Source: Alcanivoracaceae bacterium (GTDB lineage: Bacteria > Pseudomonadota > Gammaproteobacteria > Pseudomonadales > Alcanivoracaceae). Taken from it: DNA of 64,000 nucleotides. The stretch spans positions 57,658 to 121,657 of the forward strand of contig JARGOL010000008.1 in the NCBI GenBank assembly GCA_029212745.1, written 5' to 3'. Below are positions 8,443-17,274 of this stretch, in pieces; positions within the stretch are counted from its first letter, which is position 1; each line of letters opens with the position of its first letter. The position numbers were made by a program, and so were the translations under genes. The notes beneath the pieces are model-generated. The model saw only the letters and a program-made list of their open reading frames with translations, was not told the origin of the DNA and made no database searches.

Positions 8443-9084
8443 ATGAAATACGCCATTCTCCCTGTCACACCGTTTGAACAGAATTGCTCGTTCCTGATCT
8501 GTGAGGACACCGGCAAGCTGGCCATTGTTGATCCCGGCGGTGACCTGGAACGCATCCTCTCTGCGATCAAGGAGCTGGATGCCAGCCCGGAAAAAATCCT
8601 GGTCACCCATGCCCACATTGATCATGCCGGTGTCGTTGCCGAGTTGTCAGAGCACCTCGACCTGCCGGTGGAAGGCCCGCACCGGGAAGACAAGTTCTGG
8701 ATCGACATGCTGCCGCAGCAGTCACAGATGTTCGGCTTTCCGCCAGCGCGTTCATTTGAGCCGGACCGCTGGCTCGACCAGGGCGATACGGTCACTGTCG
8801 GAAGCACCACGCTGCAGGTCCTTCACTGCCCCGGCCATACACCCGGCCATGTGATCTTTTTCCAGCCGGAGTCACGGCTCGCCATCGTTGGAGATGTGCT
8901 TTTTGCCGGCTCCATTGGCCGCACGGATTTTCCGCGCGGGAATCACGCCCAGCTGATCGATGCCATCCAGTCGCGGCTGTTCCCGCTGGGAGATGATGTC
9001 TCCTTCATTCCCGGTCACGGTCCCATGTCGACCCTGGGCCATGAACGGCAGACCAATCCCTTCGTGGCGGATCACCGAGGATGA
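8443..9084 (+). CDS. MBL-fold hydrolase, GloB/YcbL-like
   Basis: A 213-residue metallo-beta-lactamase-fold hydrolase of the glyoxalase II-like (YcbL) group. The zinc-binding signature is THAHIDHAG (HxHxDH), with the later ligands in HCPGHTPGH, the bridging Asp in IVGDVLFAGSIGRTDFP, and a final His in FIPGHGPMSTLGHERQTNPF. It lacks the C-terminal helical domain of true GloB, which suits the smaller YcbL/persulfide dioxygenase-like proteins. The substrate is probably a glutathione thioester, but this is not established. A -10-like TATACT lies 30 bases upstream. Its stop overlaps the next ATG (ATGA), so it is coupled to the MscS-like gene. Confidence 0.85.
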   Translation: MKYAILPVTPFEQNCSFLICEDTGKLAIVDPGGDLERILSAIKELDASPEKILVTHAHIDHAGVVAELSEHLDLPVEGPHREDKFWIDMLPQQSQMFGFPPARSFEPDRWLDQGDTVTVGSTTLQVLHCPGHTPGHVIFFQPESRLAIVGDVLFAGSIGRTDFPRGNHAQLIDAIQSRLFPLGDDVSFIPGHGPMSTLGHERQTNPFVADHRG

Positions 9085-9617
9085 ACATGGAACCCTACCT
9101 TGTCCGGCTGGCCATCAGTGCTGTCACGGTCGTTACCATCTGGCTGGTGAACTGGCTGCTCAAGCGCCTTTCACGACGCATCGCCAGCAAACAGGGCTAC
9201 GCCAGCGCACGCGCCCACCAGATCAAGGTAATCCTGAATACCTCCGCCTGGCTGCTTGCCGTGCTTCTGCTGGCCGCCATCTGGGGGTTCGAACAGAACC
9301 TGGTGGTGTTCGCCTCCAGCATTTTCGCCCTGGTGGGCGTTGCCCTGTTTGCCAGCTGGTCCATGCTCAGCAACATCACGGCAGCGGTGATCATTTTCTT
9401 CTCCGCCCCGTTTCGTATCGGTGACCGCATCCGCGTACTGGACGGCGACAACACCCTGACTGGCCAGATTCGCCATATCGGGCTGATCTACATGGAACTG
9501 AACGACGAGGACGGTCACCTTTACCTGCTGCCCAACAATGTCCTTCTGCAGAAGACCAGCATTCGTCTCAAGCCGGGCAAGGACCTGCCATGCGACAGCA
9601 AGCACGCACGCTCCTGA
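9081..9617 (+). CDS. Small MscS-family mechanosensitive channel-like protein
   Basis: A 178-residue membrane protein with the MscS core. It has two N-terminal hydrophobic segments, a TM3-like pore helix (LVGVALFASWSMLSNITAAVIIFFSAPFRIGDRI) and the beginning of the beta domain (GQIRHIGLIYMELNDEDGHLYLLPNNVLL). The protein ends soon after the beta domain and lacks the alpha/beta vestibule domain of E. coli MscS (286 residues), so it is either a minimal family member or a shortened copy. The last 28 bases overlap the Kunitz-domain gene in another frame. Function as a channel is inferred from family only. Confidence 0.8.
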   Translation: MNMEPYLVRLAISAVTVVTIWLVNWLLKRLSRRIASKQGYASARAHQIKVILNTSAWLLAVLLLAAIWGFEQNLVVFASSIFALVGVALFASWSMLSNITAAVIIFFSAPFRIGDRIRVLDGDNTLTGQIRHIGLIYMELNDEDGHLYLLPNNVLLQKTSIRLKPGKDLPCDSKHARS

Positions 9618-9871
9618 TACTGGCCTGCCTGGTAACACTGGCCGGATGCAGTTCACGGCCACTGCCGGACGCCTGTTACCTGCCGCCGGTGTCCGGGCAA
9701 TGCCGCGGCGCCATTGAGCGGTACTACTTTGACCTGCACAGTAACCGGTGCAAAGCTTTCATATGGGGCGGCTGCAACGGACAGGTGCCTTTTGACACAG
9801 AAGAAAGCTGCACAGAAACCTGCGCACTTTCCGGCCATCAACCGGGTAACACGGGAGATCAGCATGAGTGA
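9590..9871 (+). CDS. Kunitz/BPTI-domain lipoprotein
   Basis: A 93-residue secreted lipoprotein. Residues 1-20 form a lipoprotein signal with lipobox LAGC (lipidated Cys 20). The rest is one Kunitz/BPTI domain with all six cysteines: C29, C38, C54, C62, C74 and C78, spaced 8-15-7-11-3 against 8-15-7-12-3 in bovine pancreatic trypsin inhibitor. Core residues are also kept (IERYYFD, CKAFIWGGCNGQ). The P1 position after the second cysteine is Arg 39, predicting inhibition of trypsin-like serine proteases. Such domains are typical of animals and rare in bacteria. It overlaps mscS at its 5' end and the next gene by eight bases, so it is embedded in a tightly packed operon. Confidence 0.88.
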   Translation: MRQQARTLLILACLVTLAGCSSRPLPDACYLPPVSGQCRGAIERYYFDLHSNRCKAFIWGGCNGQVPFDTEESCTETCALSGHQPGNTGDQHE

Positions 9872-10202
9872 ACAGACTTCAACTGACAGCATGGTCAAGA
9901 TCGTCTACGTGCTGTATCTGGTTGCCCTGATCCTGCCCATCACCTCCCTGGTGGGTGTGGTTCTTGCATACGTTAACCAGGGCCAGGCGCAGGCGCCTGA
10001 AAGCGCCCACTACCGTTTCCAGATCCGCACCTTCTGGATCGGGTTGCTGTACTCGCTGGTGGGGGCCGTCACCACACCCATCGGCATCGGGGCGGTCGTG
10101 CTGCTGCTTACGCTGGTCTGGTGGATCGTGCGTTGCGCCAAGGGCCTGACCACCATCAACAATGGCCAGGAGCCGGCCGACGTGGAAGGCTGGCTGTTCT
10201 GA
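9864..10202 (+). CDS. COG3671/DUF4870-like membrane protein
   Basis: A 112-residue membrane protein with three hydrophobic segments (IVYVLYLVALILPITSLVGVVLAYV, FWIGLLYSLVGAVTTPIGIG, VVLLLTLVWWIVRCAKGL) separated by the charged segment SAHYRFQIRTFW. The SHY-FQIRTFWIGLLY pattern is characteristic of an uncharacterised family grouped as COG3671/DUF4870. The ATG at 9864 is chosen because it follows GGGAGATC and overlaps the Kunitz gene by eight bases; the frame further upstream lies inside that gene. No function is known. Confidence 0.75.
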   Translation: MSEQTSTDSMVKIVYVLYLVALILPITSLVGVVLAYVNQGQAQAPESAHYRFQIRTFWIGLLYSLVGAVTTPIGIGAVVLLLTLVWWIVRCAKGLTTINNGQEPADVEGWLF

Positions 10203-10272
10203 CTCCACGGCGTCATAACGCTGTCACCTGGGCGACACATACTGTGCCACCTGGCACCACCGGAGATACAAA

Positions 10273-10974
10273 ATGCGAATCATTGCCGTCTTCCTCACCC
10301 TCCTGCTTCTGGCTGCCTGCGCCGGCAAGCCAGTGGTAAAGCTGTATGAGGGGGCGGACAAACCCACCAGCCAACTGCTTGTTGTCCGGGTGCCCATGGA
10401 ACTGGAAATCCTGATGATCAACGACAAGGCTGTTGAGGGGGCCGCCCAGGTATTCACGTACGGCAATCGCGAGTTGCACCTGGCCCCCGGCCGCTATCGC
10501 ATCCTTGCGTTCTACAAGAACCTGTTCCAGATCAACGCTGACGAGCATGAGATCATCAAGTCAGACCCGGCGGAGTTCACCGTGGACGGCAAGGCCGGTG
10601 AGATATACCAGATCGGCTTCGACAAGCCGGCAGACCTGGAAGCGGCGCAAGCCATGGCGGACGGGTTCCGCGGCTGGGTACGTAACGAGCAAACCGGCGA
10701 ACAGGTACCCGGGGAAGAGAGCGCATTGGTGCTCAACCGCGGCTTTGTCAGCGTGCTGACCGGCGCCGCCGCCGTCACCGAGGCCAATGCCAACAGTGTT
10801 GCGCCGGAAAGCGGCAGCGCAACGCCCGCCGCCCCGCCGGCAGCCGAGGCGCCGGCGGCGCCCGCAGACAGCGGTTACCTGGACCTGCTCAAGGCCCACT
10901 GGAACCAGGCCACGGCAGAAGAACGCCGGGCATTCCTGCAATGGATCTCGGCCACGCCCGCACCGGCTCCCTGA
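10273..10974 (+). CDS. DUF2057 family lipoprotein
   Basis: A 233-residue predicted lipoprotein: the N-terminus (MRIIAVFLTLLLLAACAG) has a lipobox ending at Cys 17. The body matches DUF2057 (YccT-like), with the typical segments LKLYEG-like VVKLYEGADKP, PMELEILMINDKAVEG, and LAPGRYRILAFYKNLFQINADEHEIIKSDPAEFTV. After about residue 175 comes an Ala/Pro-rich linker, then a short helical C-terminal segment (YLDLLKAHWNQATAEERRAFLQWI) common to several members. Function is unknown; surface or periplasmic location is inferred from the signal. It converges on the yjbQ-like gene five bases away. Confidence 0.8.
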   Translation: MRIIAVFLTLLLLAACAGKPVVKLYEGADKPTSQLLVVRVPMELEILMINDKAVEGAAQVFTYGNRELHLAPGRYRILAFYKNLFQINADEHEIIKSDPAEFTVDGKAGEIYQIGFDKPADLEAAQAMADGFRGWVRNEQTGEQVPGEESALVLNRGFVSVLTGAAAVTEANANSVAPESGSATPAAPPAAEAPAAPADSGYLDLLKAHWNQATAEERRAFLQWISATPAPAP

Positions 10975-10979
10975 CGCCG

Positions 10980-11402
10980 TTATTGCCCCTGCAACGTGGC
11001 CACCAGTCGTCGGTCACTGGCCACGTCGCGATGCTCACACAGGTAGATGCCCTGCCAGGTGCCCAGGGCCAGTCGCCCGTCTTTGACGGGCAGTGTCAGT
11101 GATGGCCCCACCAGCACAGCCTTGATATGGGCCGGCATGTCGTCGGGTCCCTCCAGGGTATGCCGGTAGTGCGCGGCATTTTCCGGCACCATCACGTTCA
11201 GGTGGCGCTCCAGGTCACCGCGCACATCCGGGTCGGCATTTTCGTTGATGGTCAGCGATGCCGACGTGTGCTGGATAAACAGGTGCAGCAGGCCGACGTG
11301 CAATTGCGCGATGCCGGGCAATACCGCCAGCACCTCGTCCGTGACCAGGTGACAACCGCGCGGCCGGGCGCGCAGGGTAATGATTTCCTGTTGCCAGTTC
11401 AT
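10980..11402 (-). CDS. YjbQ/UPF0047 family protein (secondary thiamine-phosphate synthase-like)
   Basis: A 140-residue YjbQ/UPF0047 protein. The hallmark stretch is HLFIQHTSASLTINENADPDV, with a conserved histidine pair completed by YRHTLEGPDDMPAHIKA and LGTWQGIYLCEHR. Members show weak thiamine-phosphate synthase activity in vitro; the physiological role is not settled. The ATG at 11402 overlaps the stop of the upstream dehydrogenase gene by four bases (ATGA) and gives the normal family N-terminus (MNWQQEIITL); the longer frame upstream is an overlap artefact. Confidence 0.88.
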   Translation of the reverse strand: MNWQQEIITLRARPRGCHLVTDEVLAVLPGIAQLHVGLLHLFIQHTSASLTINENADPDVRGDLERHLNVMVPENAAHYRHTLEGPDDMPAHIKAVLVGPSLTLPVKDGRLALGTWQGIYLCEHRDVASDRRLVATLQGQ

Positions 11403-12373
11403 GCCATCTCCAGTCCGTTGACACAGTTCTCCAGGCGCCCGGCCTGCCACGCGCGGATATTGGCCGTCACCCCGTCCAGTAACCGCTGCCGGCATTCCCG
11501 ACTGACCCAGGCGTTGTGTGGCGTCAGCAGCAGATTGGGAATGTCCGCTGCCAAAAGGGGATGATCCGCCGGCGGTGGCTCGACACCCAGGACATCAAGC
11601 GCGGCGCCGGCAATGCGCCCTTCGCGCAACGCTTCTGCCAGGGCGGGCTCGTCCACGAGTCCACCGCGTGCTGTGTTGATGAGAAACCCGTGGGCGGGCA
11701 TCTGCGCCAGAAAGCCGCGATCCACCAGGTGCTGCGTATCCAGCGTCAGCGGGCAGTGGAGACTGACCCAGTCCGCCTGCGGCAGCAGCTGCTGCAGGGG
11801 CGGCCGGGCCGGGTCCGCCGGCGCACCGGGGGCCAGGCTGGCAGCGAATGTCACGCGCATGCCGAACGCCTGCGCCAGCGCCGCCACGGCCTTGCCAAGG
11901 GCACCGGCGCCGACGATCACCAGGTGCTTGCCGTGCAGCTCCACCACCGGACGGTGCATCAGGCAGAACATGGGCGAGCGACTCCACGCGCCGTGCTGCA
12001 CGTCCTGCCGGTATTCATGCCAGCGCGTCGCCAGCCCCAGCATCAGGGCAAGGGTGTGCTGCGCCACACTGGGGCCGGCATAGCCACTGACGTTACATAC
12101 CGGAATGCCCAGCTCCCGCGCCGCCTCGGTGTCGACGTTGTTGGTGCCGGTGGCACTGACACAGACCAGCTTCAGGCGCGGCGCACTGGCCAGCGCCGCC
12201 CGGTCGAGCACCACCTTGTTGGTGATCACCACATCCGCGTCGGCCAGGCGTGCCTGCAACGCCCCTGCAGCGGTGGCGTCATGCAGCTGCCAGTCAGGCA
12301 ATGTCGCCGTCAGGGCGGAGAAGTCCAGGCTCTCCGGTGCCATGGTCTGTGTGTCCAGGAATACACCACGCAT
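11399..12373 (-). CDS. D-2-hydroxyacid dehydrogenase (glycerate dehydrogenase-like)
   Basis: A 324-residue NAD-dependent D-2-hydroxyacid dehydrogenase, most like hydroxypyruvate reductase/glycerate dehydrogenase. The Rossmann motif is VGAGALGKAVAALAQAFGMRV. The catalytic Arg lies in NTARGGLVDEPAL, the Glu in LDVLGVEPPPADHPLL, and the catalytic His in LLTPHNAWVS. It should reduce hydroxypyruvate or glyoxylate, but substrate choice in this family is hard to predict. It is the first gene of a two-gene unit with the yjbQ-like gene and diverges from the DUF523 gene across about 50 bases. Confidence 0.88.
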   Translation of the reverse strand: MRGVFLDTQTMAPESLDFSALTATLPDWQLHDATAAGALQARLADADVVITNKVVLDRAALASAPRLKLVCVSATGTNNVDTEAARELGIPVCNVSGYAGPSVAQHTLALMLGLATRWHEYRQDVQHGAWSRSPMFCLMHRPVVELHGKHLVIVGAGALGKAVAALAQAFGMRVTFAASLAPGAPADPARPPLQQLLPQADWVSLHCPLTLDTQHLVDRGFLAQMPAHGFLINTARGGLVDEPALAEALREGRIAGAALDVLGVEPPPADHPLLAADIPNLLLTPHNAWVSRECRQRLLDGVTANIRAWQAGRLENCVNGLEMA

Positions 12374-12426
12374 GCTACTGTGCCTGTCATCAGGTTGATG
12401 GGAGGCGCCGCCGCGCCAGGCAGCCG

Positions 12427-13131
12427 ATGATCGTGCAATGGCTCAACAATCTTGGCCTGCCCCCGGACCCGCATGATAAACCACGGGTCGGGGTGTCTGC
12501 CTGTCTGCTTGGTGACGCTGTGCGATACGACGGTGATCACAAGTGCGACAGCCTGGTCAGTGACGTCCTGTCCCCCTGGTTCGAGGCGGTGCGGCTTTGC
12601 CCGGAAGTGGCCATTGGCCTGCCCGTACCACGCCCCCCCATCCAGGTGGTGCAACTGGACGGCGAGCAGCGCGTGCGCCGGGTGGACGACCCGTCGCTGG
12701 AGTACGGTGATGCCCTGCGTGATCACGCGGCGTCGCAGGATGCCGCGCTGGACGGCTTCATCCTCAAGGCGCGCTCGCCCAGCTGTGGTGTCGGCACCAC
12801 GCCTGTTCACGACGCCAATGGCGAGGAGCTGCATGCCCGCGGCAACGGCGCTTTTGCTGACGCGCTGCTTGATCGCGGCCTGGCGGCGCCGGTGGTAAAC
12901 GAGAGCCACCTGATGACGCCGCCCGCACAGCAACTGTTCCTGCTGCAGATTCACCTGCACCGCGCCTGGCGCACGGGCCAGACCGTGCCACGGGCACAAT
13001 GGCAACACGCCTGCAGCGCGCTGCCCGCACCCGTTGCGCAGCAGCTGGGCAGCTGGCTCGACCGGCTGATGCACACGGACGGCACAGGACCGGTGTTACA
13101 ATCGCCGCAGGCCACATCCGGAGCACCATGA
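12427..13131 (+). CDS. DUF523 family protein
   Basis: A 234-residue protein whose first about 160 residues are a DUF523 domain, with VGVSACLLGDAVRYDGDHK near the N-terminus and FILKARSPSCGVGTTPV in the middle; the conserved cysteines in SACLLG and SPSCG are typical. A later segment (FADALLDRGLAAPVVNESHLMTP) is also conserved. Function is not established for this short form; longer relatives are linked to DUF1722. The ATG at 12427 is preferred to an upstream in-frame one that would overlap the divergent gene. Its stop overlaps the start of the HAD gene. Confidence 0.82.
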   Translation: MIVQWLNNLGLPPDPHDKPRVGVSACLLGDAVRYDGDHKCDSLVSDVLSPWFEAVRLCPEVAIGLPVPRPPIQVVQLDGEQRVRRVDDPSLEYGDALRDHAASQDAALDGFILKARSPSCGVGTTPVHDANGEELHARGNGAFADALLDRGLAAPVVNESHLMTPPAQQLFLLQIHLHRAWRTGQTVPRAQWQHACSALPAPVAQQLGSWLDRLMHTDGTGPVLQSPQATSGAP

Positions 13132-13859
13132 GCCAGCTGAAACTGATTACCTTCGACCTGGATAACACCCTGTGGCCGGTGGACACCGTGATTCGCCGGG
13201 CCAATGCCGTCTGCGACCAGTGGCTGGCAGAACACCACCCGGAGGCCGCCCGGGCCATGCCGCCGGAACAGCTTGCGCGCTGGCGTGAACAGGCCGTGCG
13301 TGACAACCCGTCACTGCTCAGCAACCTGACCGCCCTTCGCAAGACCGTGCTCATGCGTGGCTTCGAGGCCGCCGGCTACCGCCACGACGAGGCACAACGC
13401 CTGGCCAATGAGGCGTTTGCCGTGTTCCACGACGCGCGCAACCAGGTCCAGCTTTTTCCGGGCGCTCGCCAGCTGCTGGAAGCGCTGGCCGAGCACTACA
13501 TCATTGGCGCCCTGACCAATGGCAATGCTGACCTGGAAAAAATCGGCCTCGGCCACCTGTTTGCGTTCCATCATTCCTCCGAATCCGTGGGACAGCGCAA
13601 ACCGGCCCCGGACATGTTCCACGCCGCCTTGAAAAGTGCCGACGTCAACGCCGGCAGTGCCCTGCACGTGGGCGACCACCCCCACGAAGACGTCCATGCG
13701 GCCCGCAGCCATGGCCTCCATGCCGTGTGGGCGAACCTGCTGGAACAACCCTGGCCCGACAGCCTGCCCCCGCATCAGCACCAGATCCGCCAGCTCGATG
13801 AGCTGCCCGGCCTGCTCCACAGCTTCGACCCGAGCCAGCCGGTGACGCCGGATGCCTGA
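13128..13859 (+). CDS. HAD-family hydrolase, YigB-like
   Basis: A 243-residue haloacid dehalogenase-superfamily phosphatase. Motif I is FDLDNTLW (nucleophile and acid Asp), motif II is ALTNGN, motif III has the Lys in GQRKPAPDMF, and motif IV is HVGDHPHEDVHAA. A helical C1 cap lies between motifs I and II. It resembles E. coli YigB, which dephosphorylates flavin precursors, but the substrate here is not certain. The ATG at 13128 overlaps the DUF523 stop (ATGA) and places the DLDNT motif ten residues from the N-terminus; a longer upstream frame lies inside DUF523. Confidence 0.87.
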   Translation: MSQLKLITFDLDNTLWPVDTVIRRANAVCDQWLAEHHPEAARAMPPEQLARWREQAVRDNPSLLSNLTALRKTVLMRGFEAAGYRHDEAQRLANEAFAVFHDARNQVQLFPGARQLLEALAEHYIIGALTNGNADLEKIGLGHLFAFHHSSESVGQRKPAPDMFHAALKSADVNAGSALHVGDHPHEDVHAARSHGLHAVWANLLEQPWPDSLPPHQHQIRQLDELPGLLHSFDPSQPVTPDA

Positions 13860-13999
13860 ACGGCACGCCGTGGCGCCGTTCAACGCGCTACCATGCCGGC
13901 GATTGCGCCGCACCAGCAGCGCCAATCCGGCCCGGCCCGGGTGGGGCTATTCCGTTTCTCCCTTGTTATACTGGCGGGTTCCAGACGCGGAAAAGTGCC

Positions 14000-15328
14000 A
14001 TGAACGAGATTACCCGGATCAGTCATCACGACTACGTACAGTGGTTTCGCAACTCCTCGCCGTATATCAACGCGCATCGGGGACGTACGTTCGTGGTCAT
14101 GTTTTCCGGCGACGCGGTCGATCACGACCACTTTCAGCACATCGTCCATGACCTGGCCCTGCTCAACAGCCTGGGTATCCGGCTGGTCCTGGTGCACGGC
14201 GCACGCCCGCAGATTTCCGCACGGCTTGCTGACCATCATCTCGATACCCATTTCGAAGCCAACAGCCGGATAACGGATTCGGCAGCGTTGAGCACGGTGC
14301 TGGATGCCGTCGGTGCCATCCGCCTGCGCATCGAGGGCCTGTTCTCCATGGGCCTGGCAAACAGCCCCATGCACAACGCCTCCATCCAGGTGGTGAATGG
14401 CAATTTCGTCGTCGCCAAGCCGGTGGGCGTGCGTGATGGTTTCGACTACCAGCACACCGGGGAGGTGCGTCGCATACAGGTCGCTGCCATCCGCGAGCAG
14501 CTGGATATTGGCAACGTGGTACTGCTGTCACCGGTGGGCTGCTCTCCCACCGGTGAGTTGTTCAACCTGAACTCGGAAGAGGTGGCCAGCACAGCCGCCA
14601 TTGCCCTGAATGCAGACAAGATCATATTCATGGGCGGCGAGTCAGGCGTCACCGACGAGTCCGGGCAACTGGTCCGGCAGATGACACCGCAGGAAGCCGG
14701 CAAGTTTATCGCCGGAGCAGACCTGTCACAGGAAGACCAGGCGCGTCAGTTGGTCGCTGCCTGTCACGCGGCCAGCAATGGCGTTGCCAGGGCGCACCTG
14801 ATTGATTTCGCCGACGACGGCGCGCTGCTCAAGGAACTGTTCACTCGCGACGGTTGCGGCACCATGGTTACCCGTGATGTCTACGAAAATATCCGTGGCG
14901 CCTGGATCGAGGATGTCGGCGGCATCCTCGAGCTGATCGAGCCACTGGAGAGTGCCGGCGTACTGGTACGTCGTTCGCGCGAATTGCTGGAAAGCGAAAT
15001 CAAGCGTTTCACCATCATCGAACGCGACGGCATGGTGATTGGGTGCGCTGCCCTGTATCCGTATGACGACGGCAAGCTCGGTGAGCTCGCCTGCGTTGCC
15101 GTGCATCCGGATTACCGCAACAGCCAGCGTGGCCGCCAGCTGCTGGAGCACATTGAACGACGTGCCCGCCAGCAGGGCATGAAGGAATTGTTCGTACTGA
15201 CCACGCAGACGGCGCACTGGTTCCAGGAGCTGGGCTTCAGCGCGTCTGATGTCGACGTATTGCCCGGTGAAAAGAAACAGCTGTACAACCTGCAACGTAA
15301 TTCAAAAGTGTTCAGAAAACCTATCTGA
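14000..15328 (+). CDS. argA: Amino-acid N-acetyltransferase (N-acetylglutamate synthase) ArgA
   Basis: A 442-residue two-domain ArgA that makes N-acetylglutamate, the first step of arginine synthesis. The N-terminal amino-acid-kinase-like domain (LGIRLVLVHGARPQISARL, LLSPVGCSPTGELFNLN, DKIIFMGGESGV) binds arginine for feedback control. The C-terminal GNAT domain has the acetyl-CoA loop (VHPDYRNSQRGRQLLEHI) and LFVLTTQTAHWFQELGF. Length equals that of E. coli and Pseudomonas ArgA. A TATACT -10-like hexamer lies at 13967-13972. It is followed by ilvD after only 12 bases and may be co-transcribed with it. Confidence 0.96.
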   Translation: MNEITRISHHDYVQWFRNSSPYINAHRGRTFVVMFSGDAVDHDHFQHIVHDLALLNSLGIRLVLVHGARPQISARLADHHLDTHFEANSRITDSAALSTVLDAVGAIRLRIEGLFSMGLANSPMHNASIQVVNGNFVVAKPVGVRDGFDYQHTGEVRRIQVAAIREQLDIGNVVLLSPVGCSPTGELFNLNSEEVASTAAIALNADKIIFMGGESGVTDESGQLVRQMTPQEAGKFIAGADLSQEDQARQLVAACHAASNGVARAHLIDFADDGALLKELFTRDGCGTMVTRDVYENIRGAWIEDVGGILELIEPLESAGVLVRRSRELLESEIKRFTIIERDGMVIGCAALYPYDDGKLGELACVAVHPDYRNSQRGRQLLEHIERRARQQGMKELFVLTTQTAHWFQELGFSASDVDVLPGEKKQLYNLQRNSKVFRKPI

Positions 15329-15340
15329 CAGAGGTTCCAG

Positions 15341-17191
15341 ATGCCTGACTACCGTTCCCGTACGTCCACCCATGGGCGCAACATGGCTGGTGCACGTGCA
15401 CTGTGGCGTGCCACCGGCATGAACGACGGCGACTTCGGCAAGCCGATCATCGCCATTGCCAATTCCTTTACCCAGTTTGTTCCGGGGCACGTACACCTCA
15501 AGGACCTGGGGCAGCTGGTGGCACGGGAAGTCGAAGCTGCTGGCGGCGTGGCAAAGGAATTTAACACCATTGCTGTTGATGACGGCATCGCCATGGGCCA
15601 CGACGGCATGCTGTATTCGCTGCCCAGCCGCGACATCATTGCCGACTCCGTGGAGTACATGGTGAATGCCCACTGCGCGGACGCCCTGGTGTGCATTTCC
15701 AACTGCGACAAGATCACCCCGGGCATGCTGATGGCAGCCATGCGGCTGAACATTCCGGTGGTTTTCATCTCCGGCGGGCCGATGGAAGCAGGCAAGACCA
15801 AACTGGCCGAGCACAAGCTGGACCTGGTGGATGCCATGGTCATTGCTGCTGATGATTCAGTAGATGACGAAACCGTGGCGGAATATGAGCGCAGCGCCTG
15901 TCCCACCTGTGGCAGCTGCTCCGGCATGTTCACCGCCAACTCCATGAACTGCCTCACCGAAGCACTGGGTCTGTCCCAGCCTGGCAACGGCTCCCTGCTG
16001 GCCACCCATGCAGACAGGGAGAAGCTGTTCCGGCGCGCCGGCTCCCTGGTGGTGGAACTGGCACGCCGCTACTACGAGCTGGAAGACGAAAGCGTTCTGC
16101 CGCGCAACATCGCGTCGGTAAAGGCCTTTGAAAACGCCATCAGCCTGGACATCGCCATGGGCGGCTCCACCAACACGGTGCTGCACTTGCTGGCGGCCGC
16201 CCATGAAGGCGGGGTCGACTTCAGCATGGCCGACATCGACCGGCTGTCCCGGCATGTCCCCTGTCTGTCCAAAGTGGCGCCGGCGACGCAGAAATACCAT
16301 ATGGAAGACGTGCACCGGGCCGGCGGTGTCATGGGCATCCTCGGCGAACTGGCCCGGGGCGGGCTGTTGCATACCGATGTGCCCACCATTCACTCGCCCA
16401 CCATGGGCGAGGCGCTGGAGAAGTACGACATTATCCAGACCAGCGATGACGACGTGAAGCACATGTATCTGGCCGGCCCCGCCGGCATTCGCACGCAGAC
16501 AGCCTTCTCCCAGGACACCCGCTGGCCGGACCTGGATACCGATCGCGAGAATGGCTGCATCCGCTCGAAAGAGCACGCCTACAGCGCCGACGGCGGCCTC
16601 GCCGTACTCTATGGCAACATTGCCGAGCGCGGCTGTATCGTCAAGACCGCTGGCGTGGACGACTCCATCCTGACGTTCACCGGCCGGGCACGCATCTTCG
16701 AATCCCAGGATTCCGCCGTGAAAGCGATTCTGGGTGACAGTATTGTCGAAGGCGACGTGGTCATCATCCGCTATGAAGGGCCAATGGGCGGCCCTGGCAT
16801 GCAGGAAATGCTCTACCCGACCAGCTACCTGAAATCCAAAGGCCTGGGCAAGGCCTGCGCCCTGTTTACCGACGGCCGCTTTTCCGGCGGCACCTCCGGC
16901 CTGTCCATCGGGCATGCTTCACCGGAAGCGGCAGAGGGCGGCAACATCGCGTTGATCGAGGAAGGCGATACCATCCTTATCGATATTCCCAACCGCAGCA
17001 TCAACGTGGAGATCAGCGATGAGGAGCTGGCGCATCGGCGCGAGAAGATGGAGAACCGGGGCAAACTGGCCTGGAAACCCATGGAGATGCGCACACGCCG
17101 CGTTTCCGCTGCACTGAAAGCCTATGCCGCACTAACCACCAGTGCCGACCGCGGCGCCGTGCGCGACCTGTCACAGATTGGTGTCGACTAA
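15341..17191 (+). CDS. ilvD: Dihydroxy-acid dehydratase IlvD
   Basis: A 616-residue dihydroxy-acid dehydratase of the IlvD/Edd family, acting in valine, leucine and isoleucine synthesis. Iron-sulfur cluster cysteines are seen in [14 protein letters not shown] and [19 protein letters not shown]. Other landmarks are [29 protein letters not shown] and [21 protein letters not shown] near the C-terminus. Length matches the proteobacterial family. A GAGGTTCC stretch serves as the ribosome site. It follows argA closely and ends with a GC-rich hairpin at 17229-17250. Confidence 0.97.
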   Translation: MPDYRSRTSTHGRNMAGARALWRATGMNDGDFGKPIIAIANSFTQFVPGHVHLKDLGQLVAREVEAAGGVAKEFNTIAVDDGIAMGHDGMLYSLPSRDIIADSVEYMVNAHCADALVCISNCDKITPGMLMAAMRLNIPVVFISGGPMEAGKTKLAEHKLDLVDAMVIAADDSVDDETVAEYERSACPTCGSCSGMFTANSMNCLTEALGLSQPGNGSLLATHADREKLFRRAGSLVVELARRYYELEDESVLPRNIASVKAFENAISLDIAMGGSTNTVLHLLAAAHEGGVDFSMADIDRLSRHVPCLSKVAPATQKYHMEDVHRAGGVMGILGELARGGLLHTDVPTIHSPTMGEALEKYDIIQTSDDDVKHMYLAGPAGIRTQTAFSQDTRWPDLDTDRENGCIRSKEHAYSADGGLAVLYGNIAERGCIVKTAGVDDSILTFTGRARIFESQDSAVKAILGDSIVEGDVVIIRYEGPMGGPGMQEMLYPTSYLKSKGLGKACALFTDGRFSGGTSGLSIGHASPEAAEGGNIALIEEGDTILIDIPNRSINVEISDEELAHRREKMENRGKLAWKPMEMRTRRVSAALKAYAALTTSADRGAVRDLSQIGVD

Positions 17192-17228
17192 GCTGGGACA
17201 ATTGCGCGCTCACCCGATGCGATACACC

Positions 17229-17250
17229 GGCCCGGCCACACAGCCGGGCC
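17229..17250 (+). terminator. Hairpin terminator after ilvD
   Basis: GGCCCGGC (17229-17236) pairs perfectly with GCCGGGCC (17243-17250) around the loop CACACA, followed by ACTTT. It starts 38 bases after the ilvD stop and ends 24 bases before the next start codon. The weak T-tract leaves some doubt. Confidence 0.55.
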
Positions 17251-17274
17251 ACTTTCCAGCAAGGAGCGCCACCG

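Noticed and set aside
15857..16915. 352-codon open frame antisense to ilvD
   Set aside because: Complete overlap with ilvD, no domain and biased composition.
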